The notes below the pieces were generated by a model, which saw only the letters and a program-made list of their open reading frames with translations, made no database searches and was not told where the DNA came from. From contig NW_023503493.1 in NCBI RefSeq assembly GCF_014529535.1, positions 11,564,001-11,628,000 on the forward strand: a stretch of DNA of 64,000 nucleotides. Reading direction: 5' to 3'. Shown here piece after piece: positions 36,271 to 47,650 of this stretch (position 1 is its first letter; every line of letters starts with the position of its first letter). The position numbers and the translations under genes are program-made. This DNA is from Bradysia coprophila. Its lineage: Eukaryota; Arthropoda; Insecta; Diptera; Sciaridae.

Positions 36271-37144
36271 GTTGTGGACTGGAGTAGTTTGAATCGAGGC
36301 AAGCAGTGAATGTTCTCATTATTCAATTGTAGTTCGTTATTATCGAGGGGGAACATACGCGAGCGAATACTAAGACAGGTGCTATTTGCTATAGGTGACC
36401 AAGAGAAGGAAATGGTGTGCCAATGGAAGGAAATAGTACACAAAAGATGACCCAATAAACGCCAATGGAAGTATTTGGGACAGTGTTTGCTCGCTCAGTT
36501 TCCCCCTCGGTAAAATTAGTGTAATTGTTTATTGTGTAATCCATTAAACTTAATTTGTTGACGCTACTCAATTATTTGTTTCGCTATTACCTCTGATTCT
36601 TACAGACTGAGTATGGACGGGGGGAAAGAAAACATATGGCGAACCATTTTTCAAATTAATTTTTAGGATTAAGGTGTAGACCCTTTACGGCACTTTGACT
36701 CACCGAGAGCTGAATGTGTTATTTAATGATATCTTCTATCTACTAGCACCTCAAACAAACGTTGACAGAGGATAAATGTGATTTTTATTTGTTTCCGAAA
36801 ATTGAACAGAATAGGGCCCTGAAACGAGGTGCAAGCCATATTTATGTTGCGTAACCAATAACCACACTTCCGAACATATTAAGCGTGTTTGGTGATGAAG
36901 CGAAATTGGGAATTTTTACCTTTGAATTTCGTTTATGATTCACTAGATATGTTCATGCAAAAAGGTATGACTGGACTCTCTACATTGGTTGTCTCTTTGC
37001 CACTGTAATTTGCTTTGCCTCTTAGTTCGAAACAGTGGCAGCCATTCGCTTAAATATAAGTCGTCAATTCGCCAAAATATTTAGGATTTTTATCTAAATC
37101 GCTTTCCTTATTTCTAACTGCTTGCAACTCTCCGTAGACTTCTT
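36271..37144. other. Intergenic spacer between Gr A and Gr B
   Basis: Holds the presumed promoter of Gr A (minus strand) and 3' flank of Gr B. No TATA box or poly(A) signal stands out. Confidence 0.4.
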
Positions 37145-38648
37145 TCACAGTTTACAACTTGCGCATTCCAGTTGGAATTGAATTAAAATAGTCAAAAAAG
37201 TCACTACCGTTGCAGTCATCTGTAAATTCAGAAGCAATATCAATGAAGACCGTACAGTACAATGGGCGTTGACTAAGTACATGGAGCACTAATTGAATTT
37301 TGCTTCATTTACATCGCCAACAGACATTTTGAAGGAATACAAAACTAACCGACAAAAACATGGACTTTTCTATTTCAACTAATCCCAGAACCAAGAGAGG
37401 TGGCCTAATGTTTCTTAGTGCAATGTGAAGACGATCTACCTAAATTTAAAACGGAGAATTGTTATGTTCAATTTACCGTCTACATATGCCTTCACTTACA
37501 GCGTCGCGAAGTTTCTCATCTATATTTTCCATGACGGCATATTGAAAGCAAATTTGAAAAGTCCTTTCAATCTGTAAATTATTATTCTAACAATAGATTT
37601 TTAGGTATTTAGGGATGGTCCGTCTGATCAAGTATACCTCTTTCTTAATAGAATGAGAGCCCGTTATAATGAAATATAATTCGGATACATTAACCGCAAT
37701 GCCTGAAATCATGTCTACCATATTATGGATGGTTTCTTTAAATGGCTGTGTCTGCTTCAAAATTGTCTGTCGATACAGCAAATCAAAGACGTTGAAAAGC
37801 TTTAAGGATTTATCGGTGAGTCGAAAATTTATTTTATTCAATTCCAAAATTCTTACCTCCGAGAAAGTGAAGGCAGATGCCACAGCTAGTACAATCATTG
37901 TATGAAATCCGAAGATGCGATACAGTGTATCCGTAATTGAAGTAAATTTGTCGAAGAAAATACCCAGACGTTCCAAATCAAAAATTGCCGTATCGGTTGC
38001 AATTGCTGTCCCATCCACGTTCTGGCCATTTTTCGTCGACGAAACGCATATGTCGAAATTATTGTTCAATATTCGCAGAAATCGAGAGCATGTGACTAGA
38101 CCGCCATAGACGAATGTGGACGAAACTATTCCAACATTAAAATTGTTGTACATGGCTACAAACCAAATTACGTTGTGCACATTGTCGTCCGGTGAATAAA
38201 CAGATACAAGAAATAGTGTCGACATGAGCAAGAATTGAACGAAAAAATAAACAAGTCTGATCATGTACTGGCTGGTTAATGTGTCATCGAAAAATGACTG
38301 GGACGTCGCTGTAACGTCTTTAAATGAAATCGATTCATTGATCAAGTGAATGATGTCTTTGTGATACAACACATTTAACGCGAAAATCATCAATGTTTTA
38401 AAAGCTTGAGCACAAATTTCCATCTTCACCACAACTACTCTCATGTTTTCATTGGGGAATTGTGACAACAAAGCGAATATAAGTATGCTGGCGATAACTG
38501 TAACTGACTGAAGAAAGACTCCGAAGATGAGGAAATGATAAAATGATCCATTCGTCCTCTCCACAATTCCTTGGCGTGAATTAATTCGAAACGGAACTAG
38601 TCCGTTCAATTTGAGCATAAAGTACAGCACTTTAACATTCGGTTTCAT
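37145..38648 (-). CDS. Gustatory receptor B, 396 aa, five exons, intact
   Basis: Exons (minus): 38648-37857, 37799-37638, 37571-37500, 37439-37350, 37219-37145; phase 0 and GT-AG throughout (264+54+24+30+24 codons). Intron 1 is only 57 nt and has no in-frame stop, so an unspliced reading frame runs through it; the alignment with A and C supports splicing. The start at MKPNVKVLYFMLKLNG is chosen because all three paralogues begin there; an in-frame ATG at 38750 would add 34 residues not conserved in A. The C-terminus is TFLTILIQFQLECASCK. Insect Gr family (7tm_7), membrane channel of gustatory neurons. It is the closest relative of A and lies 0.9 kb from it in the same orientation, a recent tandem duplicate. 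Confidence 0.88.
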
Positions 38649-39076
38649 ATTGTGGACTGAAAGCGATTGAATCGATTCATATGGTGTTATAGTCTGAATA
38701 TTTAATTGTAGTTCGTAATTAGTGTAATTGTTGAATCCATTTAATGGCATTCGTTGGAATCATTTAATTTATTTCGATCATACCCCTGACACTTACAGAA
38801 TATTTGAGCAGGGATTTTTACAGCTCCGTGTCTACGCAAACAACAAATTAAATACCTTTGCACTTTCCAGATTGGCATCAACATGAAGAAATATATTCCA
38901 GGAACGAAATTTCTCGGTTTATCAATAGAATTTGTCTTTACAAACATTTTAAAACACATCATGCCCGCACGTTAGTAAGCGGGCGTGACACAAGTCCACT
39001 ACCAAAAATGTTTTACGAAATTTTTTTTAGGACGGGGGAGCATATTTACAGCAAGCTATCACACGTTACTGCAGCT

Positions 39077-40906
39077 TAGGGATTGCAAACCGGTTTTAAC
39101 CGAACCGGTTAACCGGTTAATTGGGTCAAAATCAATCCCGGTTAACCGGAAGCAAATAACCGGTTTTTTCGGTTTTTCCTTAAATACACTTTTTGAAGTT
39201 AGCGCGGAAAGTATGCGTTCAGAAAAAGTACTCTTCCATCTTTTTGGCTGAGCTTTAAGCAACGCTTAAGCTTAGACTGTCAAATCATTTCAATCAAAAT
39301 AATAATAGTGCTTGCAATTTTCGTTTTTATTTACCTAATCAAAGCTGAAGGCAAATCTACAAGTGCATTACATAACCATATGAGACTGGTGCATAATGAA
39401 ACTTCGTTGAAAAGGATATCCAATGAAAACATGTCATCAGCTAGTGAGAAAATCCGTGCATATTTCCCCATTACGGATATTGAACCTTTGGATCAAGTAG
39501 TCGCTAGAATGGCATCGTTGGATGGAATTCCGTTTCATTTATTTTGCACATCAGAGGATATACGAAAGGGCTTAGCAGCCAGGGGCTTCACGGATCTTCC
39601 TAAATCACCTAATACAATTCGTAGTCTGGTTCTACGCTACGCTGATAGAATTCGAAAAAAAACTATAGATCAATTCAACCAATTGAAGGCTGAAGGGAAA
39701 AAGTTCAGCGCTTCGTCCGACGAATGGTCATCGTTCCGAAATCGACGCTATATCAATGTCAACATTCATTCGGAAAACGACACTTGGAATCTTGGCCTTG
39801 GGCGAGCCTTCGGCAAACTGCCCGCAGAAAAAGTTCGTGTAATTATGAGGATGAGTTTCTGATCTCTTTCATTTATTAATTTTCTTCAGATCGTTGCACT
39901 CATCAACAATCAATTGGACCGTTTTCAATTGAATGCAAAGTCGGATATTGTCAATCTCATAACCGATGGACCGAACGTCATGAAAAAAGCAGGTCGTTTA
40001 TTCGATGCGGAACATCAACTGTGCGTTGTTCATGGACTCCAGCTTGCTGTAGTCGAGGTTTTATATAAAAAACAGCCAAAATCCAGTACTGAAACAGACG
40101 GTGATGAAGATATTGCCGATGTCGTGGAAGTCATTTTGAACGATGACGTTGAGAACGATTATTGTGAATCTTTGATAGTTGAAGTTGATGGAGACAATAC
40201 TGAAGCAAATGAGCTTACAGACGAACACAACATTCTTATGTTGATTCAAAAAGTTCGAACCGTCGTGAAGTTGTTTCGTCGTTCGCCAACTAGAAACGAC
40301 GAAGTTCTACAAAAATATGTGCTGGAGGAATTCCAGGACAACTATTCGTTAATTTTGGACTGCAGGACTCGCTGGAGTAGCTTACTCGCTATTATAGAGA
40401 GGTTTTACAAATTACAAAATTGTATACGGAAGGCATTGATAGACATAAAGTCTAACACGATATTTTCCGATGAGGAAATGGCGACTATCAAAACTTTAAT
40501 TGAAATATTGCTACCTGTCAAATTAGCTGTGGAAGCTCTCTGCAGAGCGGACTCTACTCTTCTAACTGCAAATACAACCTTAACGTTCTTGCTGGCGAAT
40601 ATAGGAAAAGGAGAAAGGAGAAAAGTTTTTGAGATCATATTTCCAAAAAATTAGGGCAAAAATTGCGGATAAAAACAAACGTTTCGATAAACATTCTAAG
40701 TAACAGAATCTAGCATTTTTTACTCTAAAAAGATAAGATGTAATCTAAATCTAACTGTTTAAGTTAAAAATACAAAAAAAAATATTACTAGAACATAAAA
40801 ATTTTGTGTTTTTATTTAAAAGTTCGGTTAACCGATTAACCGGTTATTTTGCTCCGAAATAACCGTAACCGCGGTTATTGATTTTGCCTTCGGTTTGCAA
40901 TCCCTA
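39077..40906 (+). mobile_element. hAT DNA transposon, 1830 bp, complete ends, defective
   Basis: Terminal inverted repeats TAGGGATTGCAAACCG / CGGTTTGCAATCCCTA are flanked by an exact 8-bp duplication CTGCAGCT (39069-39076 and 40907-40914). Subterminal regions are packed with AACCGGTT-type motifs, likely transposase-binding sites. The element is shorter than an autonomous hAT (typically 2.5-4 kb), and the transposase lacks its C-terminal dimerisation region, so it should move only in trans, if at all. Inserted in the spacer upstream of Gr B. Confidence 0.92.
39308..40654 (+). pseudogene. hAT transposase, truncated at both ends
   Basis: Two exons, to 39838 and from 39890, are joined by a 51-nt GT-AG intron in phase 0 (about 431 codons). 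KSTSALHNHMRLVHN is the second half of a BED zinc finger; its first Cys pair is not found in frame, and the open frame begins at GTG with no ATG until 39377. RNase-H-fold landmarks visible are SSDEWSS with RRYINV, LITDGPNV, HQLCVVHGLQLAV and CRTRWSSLLAIIERF. The frame stops after FEIIFPKN, before the region that should supply the final catalytic acid and the hAT C-terminal dimerisation domain. Host-typical cut-and-paste enzyme in origin, now almost certainly inactive. Confidence 0.85.
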
Positions 40907-41016
40907 CTGCAGCTTCAAAATTGGCCGAGATATTGAACTTCGAAATATTGATGTTTGTACGAAAATAAGTAAAATTTCGTATTTTTAGATAAACTTCAAC
41001 TGGCTACGGGTGACGG

Positions 41017-43056
41017 GTATTATCACCCGGGGAATTATCCCCCAGACTGAAAAAACTGAAATTAAATTGGAATTATCACCCGGGGAATTAACGCCCAGGC
41101 ATTATCACCCAGATCAATAGGAATTATCACCCGGGGAATTAACGCCCAGGCATTATCACCCAGATCATTTGGAATTATCACCCGGTGAATTAACACCCAG
41201 GCATTATCACCCAGCTATGTAAGAATGATTTCCCAGCAGTTTGTAGCTTAAAAATTATTAGCAACTGAATTGGGAATTATCACCCGGGAATTAACACCCA
41301 GGAATTATCACCCAGATCAATAGGAATTATCACCCGGGGAATTACCGCCCAGGCATTATCACCCAGCTATCTGAGAAGTCATGCTTAATTAGTCTAGTTA
41401 ATTGTGTATCGTCTGAGAGACATGCACAATTAGGTAATAGTGCATCGCCTAAGATGTATGCACAATTAGTGTAGTTATTTGTGCATCGTCCTAGAGACAT
41501 GCACAATTAGTCTAGTTAATTGTGCATCGTCTTAGAGACATGCACAATTAGTCTAGTTGATTGTGCATCGTATTAGAGACATGCACAATTAATCTAGCCG
41601 ATTGTGCATCGTCTTAGAGACATGCACAATTAGTCTAGTTAATTGTACATCATCTTAGAGACATGCACAATTAGTCTAGTTAATTGTGCATCGTCCTTGA
41701 GACATTCACAATTAGTCCTGTTAATTGTGCATCGTCAATAAGACATGCACAATTAGTCTAGTTGGTTGTGCATCGTCTTAGAGACATGCACAATTAGTCT
41801 AGTTAATTGTGCATCGTCTAAGATGCATACACAATTAGTCTAGTTAATTGTGCACCGTCTTAGAGACATTCACAATTAGTCTAGTTGATTGTGCATCGTC
41901 TTAGAGACATGCACAATTAGTCTAGTTAATTGTGCATCGTCTAAGATGCATTCACAATTAGTCTAGTTAATTATGCACCGTCTTAGAGACATGCACAATT
42001 AGTCTAGTTAATTGTGCATCGTCCTTAAGACATGCACAATTAGTCTAGTTAATTGTACATCATCTTAGAGACATGCACAATTAGTCTAGTTAATTGTGCA
42101 TCGTCTAAGATGCATGCACAATTAGTCTAGTTAATTGTGCACCGTCTTAGAGACATGCACAATCAACTAGACTAATTGTGAATGTCTCTAAGACGATGCA
42201 CAATCAACTAGACTAATTGTGAATGTCTCTCAGACGATGCACAACGAACCAGACTAATTGTGAATGTCTCTAAGATGATGTACAATTAACTAGACTAATT
42301 GTGCATGTCTCTAAGACGATGCACAATTAACTAACCTAATTGTGAATGTCTCTAAGACGATGCACAATTAACTAGACTAATTGTGCATGTCTCTAGGACG
42401 ATGCACAATTAACTAGACTAATTGTGCATGTCTCTAAGACGATGCACAATCAACTAGACTGATTGTGAATGTCTCTTAGACGATGCACAATCTACTAGAC
42501 TAATTGTGCATGCATCTTAGGCGATGTACAATTAATTAGACTAATTGTGCATGTCTCTAAGACGATACACAATTAACTAGACTAATTGTGCATGTCTCTA
42601 GGACGATGCACAAATAACTAGACTAAATGTGCATGTCTCTAAGATGATGCACTATTACCTAATTGTGCTTGTCTCTCAGACGATACACAATTAACTAGAC
42701 TAATTAAGCATGAATTCTCAGATAGCTGGGTGATAATGCCTGGGCGTTAATTCCCCGGGTGATAATTCCTATTGATCTGGGCGTTAATTCCCGGGTGATA
42801 ATTCCCCGGGTGATAATTCCCAATTCAGTTGGTAATAATTTCTAAGCTACAAACTGCTGGGAAATCATTCTCACATAGCTGGGTGATAATGCCTGGGCGT
42901 TAATTCCCCGGGTGATAATTCAAAATGATCTGGGTGATAATGCCTGGGCGTTAATTCCCCGGGTGATAATTCCTTTTGATCTGGGTGATAATGCCTGGGT
43001 GATAATTCCCCGGGTGATAATTCCAGTCTGGGGGATAATTCCCCGGGTGATAATAC
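41017..43056. mobile_element. Giant foldback element, 2040 bp, satellite-filled arms
   Basis: It begins GTATTATCACCCGGGG and ends CCCCGGGTGATAATAC. Outer modules (41017-41370 and 42720-43056) are mirrored arrays of TATCACCCGGGGAATTA units. Inner parts are tandem 41-bp units (GCACAATTAGTCTAGTTAAT plus TGTGCATCGTCTTAGAGACAT), about 19 copies on the left and 13 inverted copies on the right, switching orientation at about 42163. Each unit itself contains a 10-bp inverted repeat AATTGTGCAT / ATGCACAATT. Tandem repeats inside very long inverted arms are the hallmark of FB/Galileo-type foldback transposons in flies. Open frames here are repeat translations only. No clear target duplication was found. 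Confidence 0.85.
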
Positions 43057-43069
43057 ATGTCGCCAAAAA

Positions 43070-43440
43070 GTGTTTTGATGGATTTGGGTTATTTTCGTCA
43101 TGAGTGAGGTGTTCCTAAATTTTGGGATGACAGATGATTTCTCTGGCACTTCCTAACTTCCATCAGATTTTTCGATGGATTTGGGTTGTTTTCGATATAA
43201 GTGAGGTATTCCGAGGTTGGTTCCTAAATTTTGGGATGAGAGATGATTCCTCTGGCACTTCCTAACTTCCATCGGATTCTTCAATGGATTTGAGTTATTT
43301 TCGATATAAGTAAGGTGTTCCGAGGTTGGTTCCTAAATTTTGAAATGAAAGATGATTCCTCTTGCACTTCCCAACTTCCATCGGATTTTTCGATGGATTT
43401 GAGCTGTTGTTGACATGAGATGCTTACAAAAGCAGTGACC
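43070..43440 (+). repeat. Tandem repeat, about 100-110-bp unit, over 3 copies
   Basis: GATGGATTTGGGTTATTTTC recurs at about 43076, 43174, 43283 and 43392, with AAATTTTGGGATGA and CACTTCCTAACTTCCATC in between. Immediately adjoins the foldback element but is not mirrored on its left side. Confidence 0.75.
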
Positions 43441-43568
43441 CTTACCCATAAACTTCCAAAAGAACTGATATCCGCCAAAAAACCCTAAAGAGTGAAAGTG
43501 TGACGCAAATCCCTGTTTCTACTTACAAAATAACTGATATCGCTGAGGGTGACGCTTTCTGAGACGAA

Positions 43569-43780
43569 AGTTTTATCAACAAAAAATTTACCCAAAAAAT
43601 TTAAGAAAGAAAATTTTTAGAAAAAATTGCGTCACAAGTGGCAGATGTTGAGGAAACTAATGTTAGGAAAATAGTTAAAACAGGAAAAAATATGTCCTGA
43701 ATCATCTGCCACGTGTGACTCAATTTTTTTTTAAATTTTCTTTCTTAAATTTTTTGGGTCAATTTTGTGTTGATAAAACT
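43569..43780. repeat. 212-bp inverted repeat
   Basis: AGTTTTATCAACA, TTTAAGAAAGAAAATTTT and TCACAAGTGGCAGATG at the left mirror CATCTGCCACGTGTGA, AAATTTTCTTTCTTAAA and TGTTGATAAAACT at the right. Non-coding MITE or foldback type. Confidence 0.75.
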
Positions 43781-44396
43781 GAATTCTAGATTTTTAGAAA
43801 TATATTTGGAGGTAAACATTAATGTTTTTTCGTGTTTTTTGATATTCTCGTTGGACATTAATTCATATATTTGGAGGTATTCCACGACTATTTAAGTAAA
43901 GTCCAGGGTGCCCAAAGTTGACAAGCCGCAATTATTTTGAATGTGTTTAATAATGTTGAACCCATTTTTAATAACGCTTGAATAAGTATTACCATCCTTT
44001 TCATTATCAACTTCATTTTTGTAATAAAAAAAAGCTACAAAATATCTTTGACTCAATTTACCGACTTTCTGTGACGTATGGTGGTCAAGGTCATCCAGTC
44101 ACACTCTGTGTCTCTCAGTCAAAACTGAAACACAATGTCTACTTAAGTCGTGATCTCTTTCGTCTAACGTATCGTATGAACAACATTTCCAAAGGCTTTC
44201 ATGTGAAAATTGTTATCAGCTGCTATGTAACTAACTACTAAGGATTTCGCATGTTTATAGTATGACCAAATTTTTATTAAAAAGTCTCAATTGAACAAAA
44301 TCCTCAATATGTAAATATACATACAAACGGTCGGTCATTCACTATGCCGCTTATTGTATATGGTGCACCAGTTTCCGGGCGTGTGCCAGTACTTGC
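43781..44396. other. Gene-free spacer
   Basis: No gene or clear repeat seen. Confidence 0.4.
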
Positions 44397-44629
44397 ACAT
44401 GCAAACAAGATTTGAAAATCTTACCCGTCACAGGTAACTTTGTCTACAATCGCTGCTACAGCTGTAGCTCCTGATATACAGCTTTAACAGGCAATATAGT
44501 CACAGCTAACTTTGTCTACAATCGCTGCTACAGCTGTAGCTCCTTCTATACAGCTGTGACAGGCAATATCGATTACCTGGAGAAAACGTTACCTGCGACA
44601 GGAAATATTTTCAAATCTTGTTTGTATGT
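44397..44629. repeat. 233-bp inverted repeat with internal duplication (family shared with 50757-50936)
   Basis: ACATGCAAACAAGATTTGAAAAT mirrors ATTTTCAAATCTTGTTTGTATGT. The inside holds GGTAACTTTGTCTACAAT, CAGCTGTAGC and TACAGCTGTGAC blocks, with GCTAACTTTGTCTACAATCG duplicated. The element at 50757-50936 shares CAGGTAACTTTGTCT and the CAGCTGTAGC core, so both belong to one family placed next to Gr genes. Confidence 0.7.
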
Positions 44630-44677
44630 GTGTCGTTCTTTATTGATAAACTTTTCTATCATTACTGAGCCCGTATA

Positions 44678-44710
44678 GGTGCCGCCCTCGGTGCCGCCCT
44701 CGGTGCCGCC
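44678..44710 (+). repeat. GC-rich 12-bp tandem repeat
   Basis: GGTGCCGCCCTC is repeated nearly three times in an otherwise AT-rich region, 8 bp beyond the stop codon of Gr C and so probably within its 3' UTR. Confidence 0.8.
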
Positions 44711-44718
44711 ACTACATT

Positions 44719-46810
44719 TTAAATTACTTGTTCTGAATTTTCATGTCGATTTTTGCAACTTGCACATTCCAGTTGAAATTGTATCAAAATAGTCAAAAAG
44801 TTCACTATCGTTGCAGCCATCTGCAAAGTTTGAAACCATTTTAGTTGAGTGAATAAGAATATCGTTTCAGTACAGTCAACGATGGCACCGACTTTGCCGG
44901 GGTGGCATTGATTAAATAAAAAGAGTCTTCAGTTTAATTTTTTATTCAATCTCTTTTTGCATTGCAGGTAAAGTCGGTGCCACTTCTTCGGTAACGGCTG
45001 CAAAATCAAACAAACCGATAAAAATAAGGATTGTTCTATTTCAAGCAATCCCAGAACCAAGAGACGTGGCCTGTTGTTTCTTATCGCAATGTGCAGACGA
45101 TCAACCTAAATTGGAATCAGATAACCTTGATGTTCAAATCCATAGGACTTCACTTATATTACCGCGTCACGAAGCCTTCCGTCTACGTGTTCCATAACGG
45201 CATATTTAAAACAAATCTGAAAACTCCGTTCGATCTATAAACGGAAGCGAATTAATGAAATTAAAAATTTAAGCGGAGCCAACCATTTCCTAAATTATGT
45301 AATGCGAAAAAGATTCTTAATAGGAACGTCAGAAGTCCAACACAAACGGAAGCACAAACGATTTTTCTTTGGCAAAGCTCGCGGCAAAGCTACATTATTG
45401 TTTGTTTTTCCGTTTGTGTTGAACACTCCGTTTCTGATCGAACAATCTGACGTTCCCTAATATTTTGATGAAAAATCCGGAAAATATGTGGTACACACAC
45501 GGAATTTTGAAAACCGACACCTTTTTTGTTTCTGAGTTTTACTTGAGTTTCTATTTCTCCATTTAAAAACACATGCAAAATTCAAAAAAAAAAAAATCAG
45601 AAAACCACGAAACAGAAAATGTGTCGGTTCACAAAATTCCGCGAGTGTATATTGTATAGCCACAGAAAATAGCGATCAGTAGTTTTTATTGATCTGTTGA
45701 AAATAACCAGTACGATTATGGTACTGCAAGGGGTTATTTTGCTCAATTTGATTTAGTTTAACTCATTACATAAATCAAGACTGTTCCGCATCTAGTTAAG
45801 TACCTCTATTTTAATAGAATTAGCGCCCGTAATAAGGAAATACAGTTCGGAAACATGAATGGCTGTGGTTGTAAGCGTATCCATGATTTCACGGCTGTTT
45901 TCATTAAAAGATTGCGTCAAAAATTGTTGTCGATACGAAAGATCAAAACCGTAGAAGAGCTTCAACGATTTTTCGGTAAATCGAAATGTTTCTTTCAAAT
46001 TATTTAAAAACTCCTTACTGAAGCTAAAGTGAAGGCAGAAGATGCAGCAAGTACTATCAATATATGAAATCCGTAGATGCGGTACAGTGTATCCGTAATT
46101 GAAGTAAATTTTTCGAAAAAAATGCCAAAACGTTCTAAATCGAAAATTGCCGTCTCGATTGAAATTGCTTTACCGCTCTCGTTCTGACCGTTTTTCGTCG
46201 ATGAAACACACAGCTCGAAATTATTGTTCAATAATCGTAAAAATCGTGCACATGTGACTAGTCCGCCATAGACGAATGTGGACGAAACGATTACAACATT
46301 GAAATTGCTGTACATGGCAACAGTCCAAAACATATTGATCGTACCACTGTCTGGCGCATAAACAGATATTACGAATACTATCAACATGAAAAGGAGTTGT
46401 AGGAAAAAACTAGCAAATCTCACGATGTACTGGCTGGTTAAAGTGCTATCAAAAAATAACTGGAATGGCGCCGTGACTTTTTTGAATAAAATCGTGTCAT
46501 TGATTAACTGAATTATATCTTTATGATAAAATAGATTTAAGGCGAAAATCATCAAGGCTTTGAATGCCTGGGTACCAATTTCCACCTTAACCATTACGAC
46601 TCTCATGTTTTCATTCGAAAATTTTGACAACACATTGAACAAAATGGTGCATCCATAAATTGTGACTGTCTGAAGAAAGGCTCCGAAGATGACAAAATGA
46701 TAAAAAGATCCCTTTGTCTTCTCCACAATTCCTCGTCGTGAATTAAGTCGAAACGGAACTAGTCCGTTCAATTTCAGTATGTAGTACAACACTTTTACAT
46801 TCGGTTTCAT
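44719..46810 (-). CDS. Gustatory receptor C, 403 aa, five exons, intact
   Basis: Exons (minus): 46810-46019, 45959-45804, 45234-45163, 45105-45016, 44820-44719; all junctions are GT-AG and phase 0 (264+52+24+30+33 codons). Starts MKPNVKVLYYILKLNGLVPF and ends with NFLTILIQFQLECASCK and a short charged tail. Exon 1 is exactly 792 nt, as in A and B. Insect Gr family (7tm_7) with the usual hydrophobic segments. Introns 2 and 4 are enlarged by inserted repeats (45492-45649; 44884-44981). A possible poly(A) signal AATAAA lies at 44639-44644 on the minus strand. It is separated from B by the hAT and foldback elements, so it shares ancestry with A and B but was later pushed about 6 kb away. Confidence 0.88.
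44884..44981. repeat. Inverted repeat in Gr C intron 4
   Basis: GGCACCGACTTTGCC at 44884-44898 mirrors GGTAAAGTCGGTGCC at 44967-44981, with a partly paired AT-rich middle. It accounts for the longer intron compared with A. Confidence 0.7.
45325..45460. repeat. Inverted repeat in Gr C intron 2
   Basis: GGAACGTCAGA and CCAACACAAACGGA at the left mirror TCCGTTTGTGTTG and TCTGACGTTCC at the right; the right arm has an insertion. Non-coding. Confidence 0.6.
45492..45649. mobile_element. TA-bounded MITE, copy 1, in Gr C intron 2
   Basis: The left end TACACACACGGAATTTTGAA mirrors the right end AAAATTCCGCGAGTGTA; inner arms AACCGACAC... / GTGTCGGTT pair as well. The sister copy is at 55082-55234. 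The TA at each end suggests a Tc1/mariner-type target; inferred. Confidence 0.75.
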
Positions 46811-47650
46811 ATTGTGGACTGAAGTCGATTGAATCGATTGAAAAGGTAAACTGTCTCATTATTCAATTGGAATTCGTAATTCGTAATTAGTGTAATTGTT
46901 GAATTCATTAAATGTAGGGTGCGGGCACAAGTATTCAGCAATGAACCAGTAATCGGCCACCTTTAATTGTTTCATTAACACAATATGTGGCCGATTACTG
47001 GTTCATTCACTCTTTTCAGTTTTTAGCTTAATGTGACCTGCACTCACTTTTAGTTTGAATTTTTCGCTCACTTTTCACTATTTCCGATAAAAATTTCACA
47101 TGAGGGGCAAGCTGGCAAGACCATTTAGCAAAGATCACGATACGTCAAAAATATATATGGAAAAATGAGAGACATGAGGATTCGTGATCGATCATACTCC
47201 TAGTTTTTATAGAAAAATCACGCCCTCTGCAGTGCGGCAATAAATACGTTAAACTGGGCATAATGTTACTTATTTCTTAATAGACAGTTTTGTCACTTTA
47301 AAACTCGTTAAAGGTAAGAGGAAATTATATTCGATCTTTATTTTTTGTGGGACGACCATTGGAATTTTTCCTTTTACAAATATTTTCATTCTCTCTAAGT
47401 ACCAACTGCACGAACATATTGGTAAACGGAATTATTTTTAACGATCAGCCAAAAACTAATAACGTTCATCTATTACCTTCTCTATTTACTCTTGGGTCAG
47501 GTTCAGGTTTTTTACCAAGCTCGCTCATTGTTTTCAAGAATTTTTAGAAATTTATGGAATTTTATGGTTTTTTTGAAATCAGCAAACGTTTCCTCATCTT
47601 AATCTATAATTAGTTTATTTATTACATTAACAATTCATTTCATTTGCCAT
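46811..47650. other. Spacer upstream of Gr C with a perfect hairpin
   Basis: Presumed promoter region of Gr C. Contains 21-bp perfect arms AATGAACCAGTAATCGGCCAC / complement at 46940-46960 and 46987-47007 with a 26-nt loop. No gene seen. Confidence 0.5.

Noticed and set aside
38649-38750. Upstream ATG for Gr B at 38750
   Set aside because: Adds 34 residues not conserved in A, where a stop interrupts the equivalent frame; the shared MKPN start is preferred.
41383-42710. CRISPR-like regular repeats
   Set aside because: The 41-bp units are contiguous tandem repeats with no unique spacers, mirrored in a eukaryotic foldback element.
42871-43149. Open frame of repeated SPGELTPRHYHP units
   Set aside because: Pure translation of the outer repeat of the foldback element; no start context and no homologous gene.
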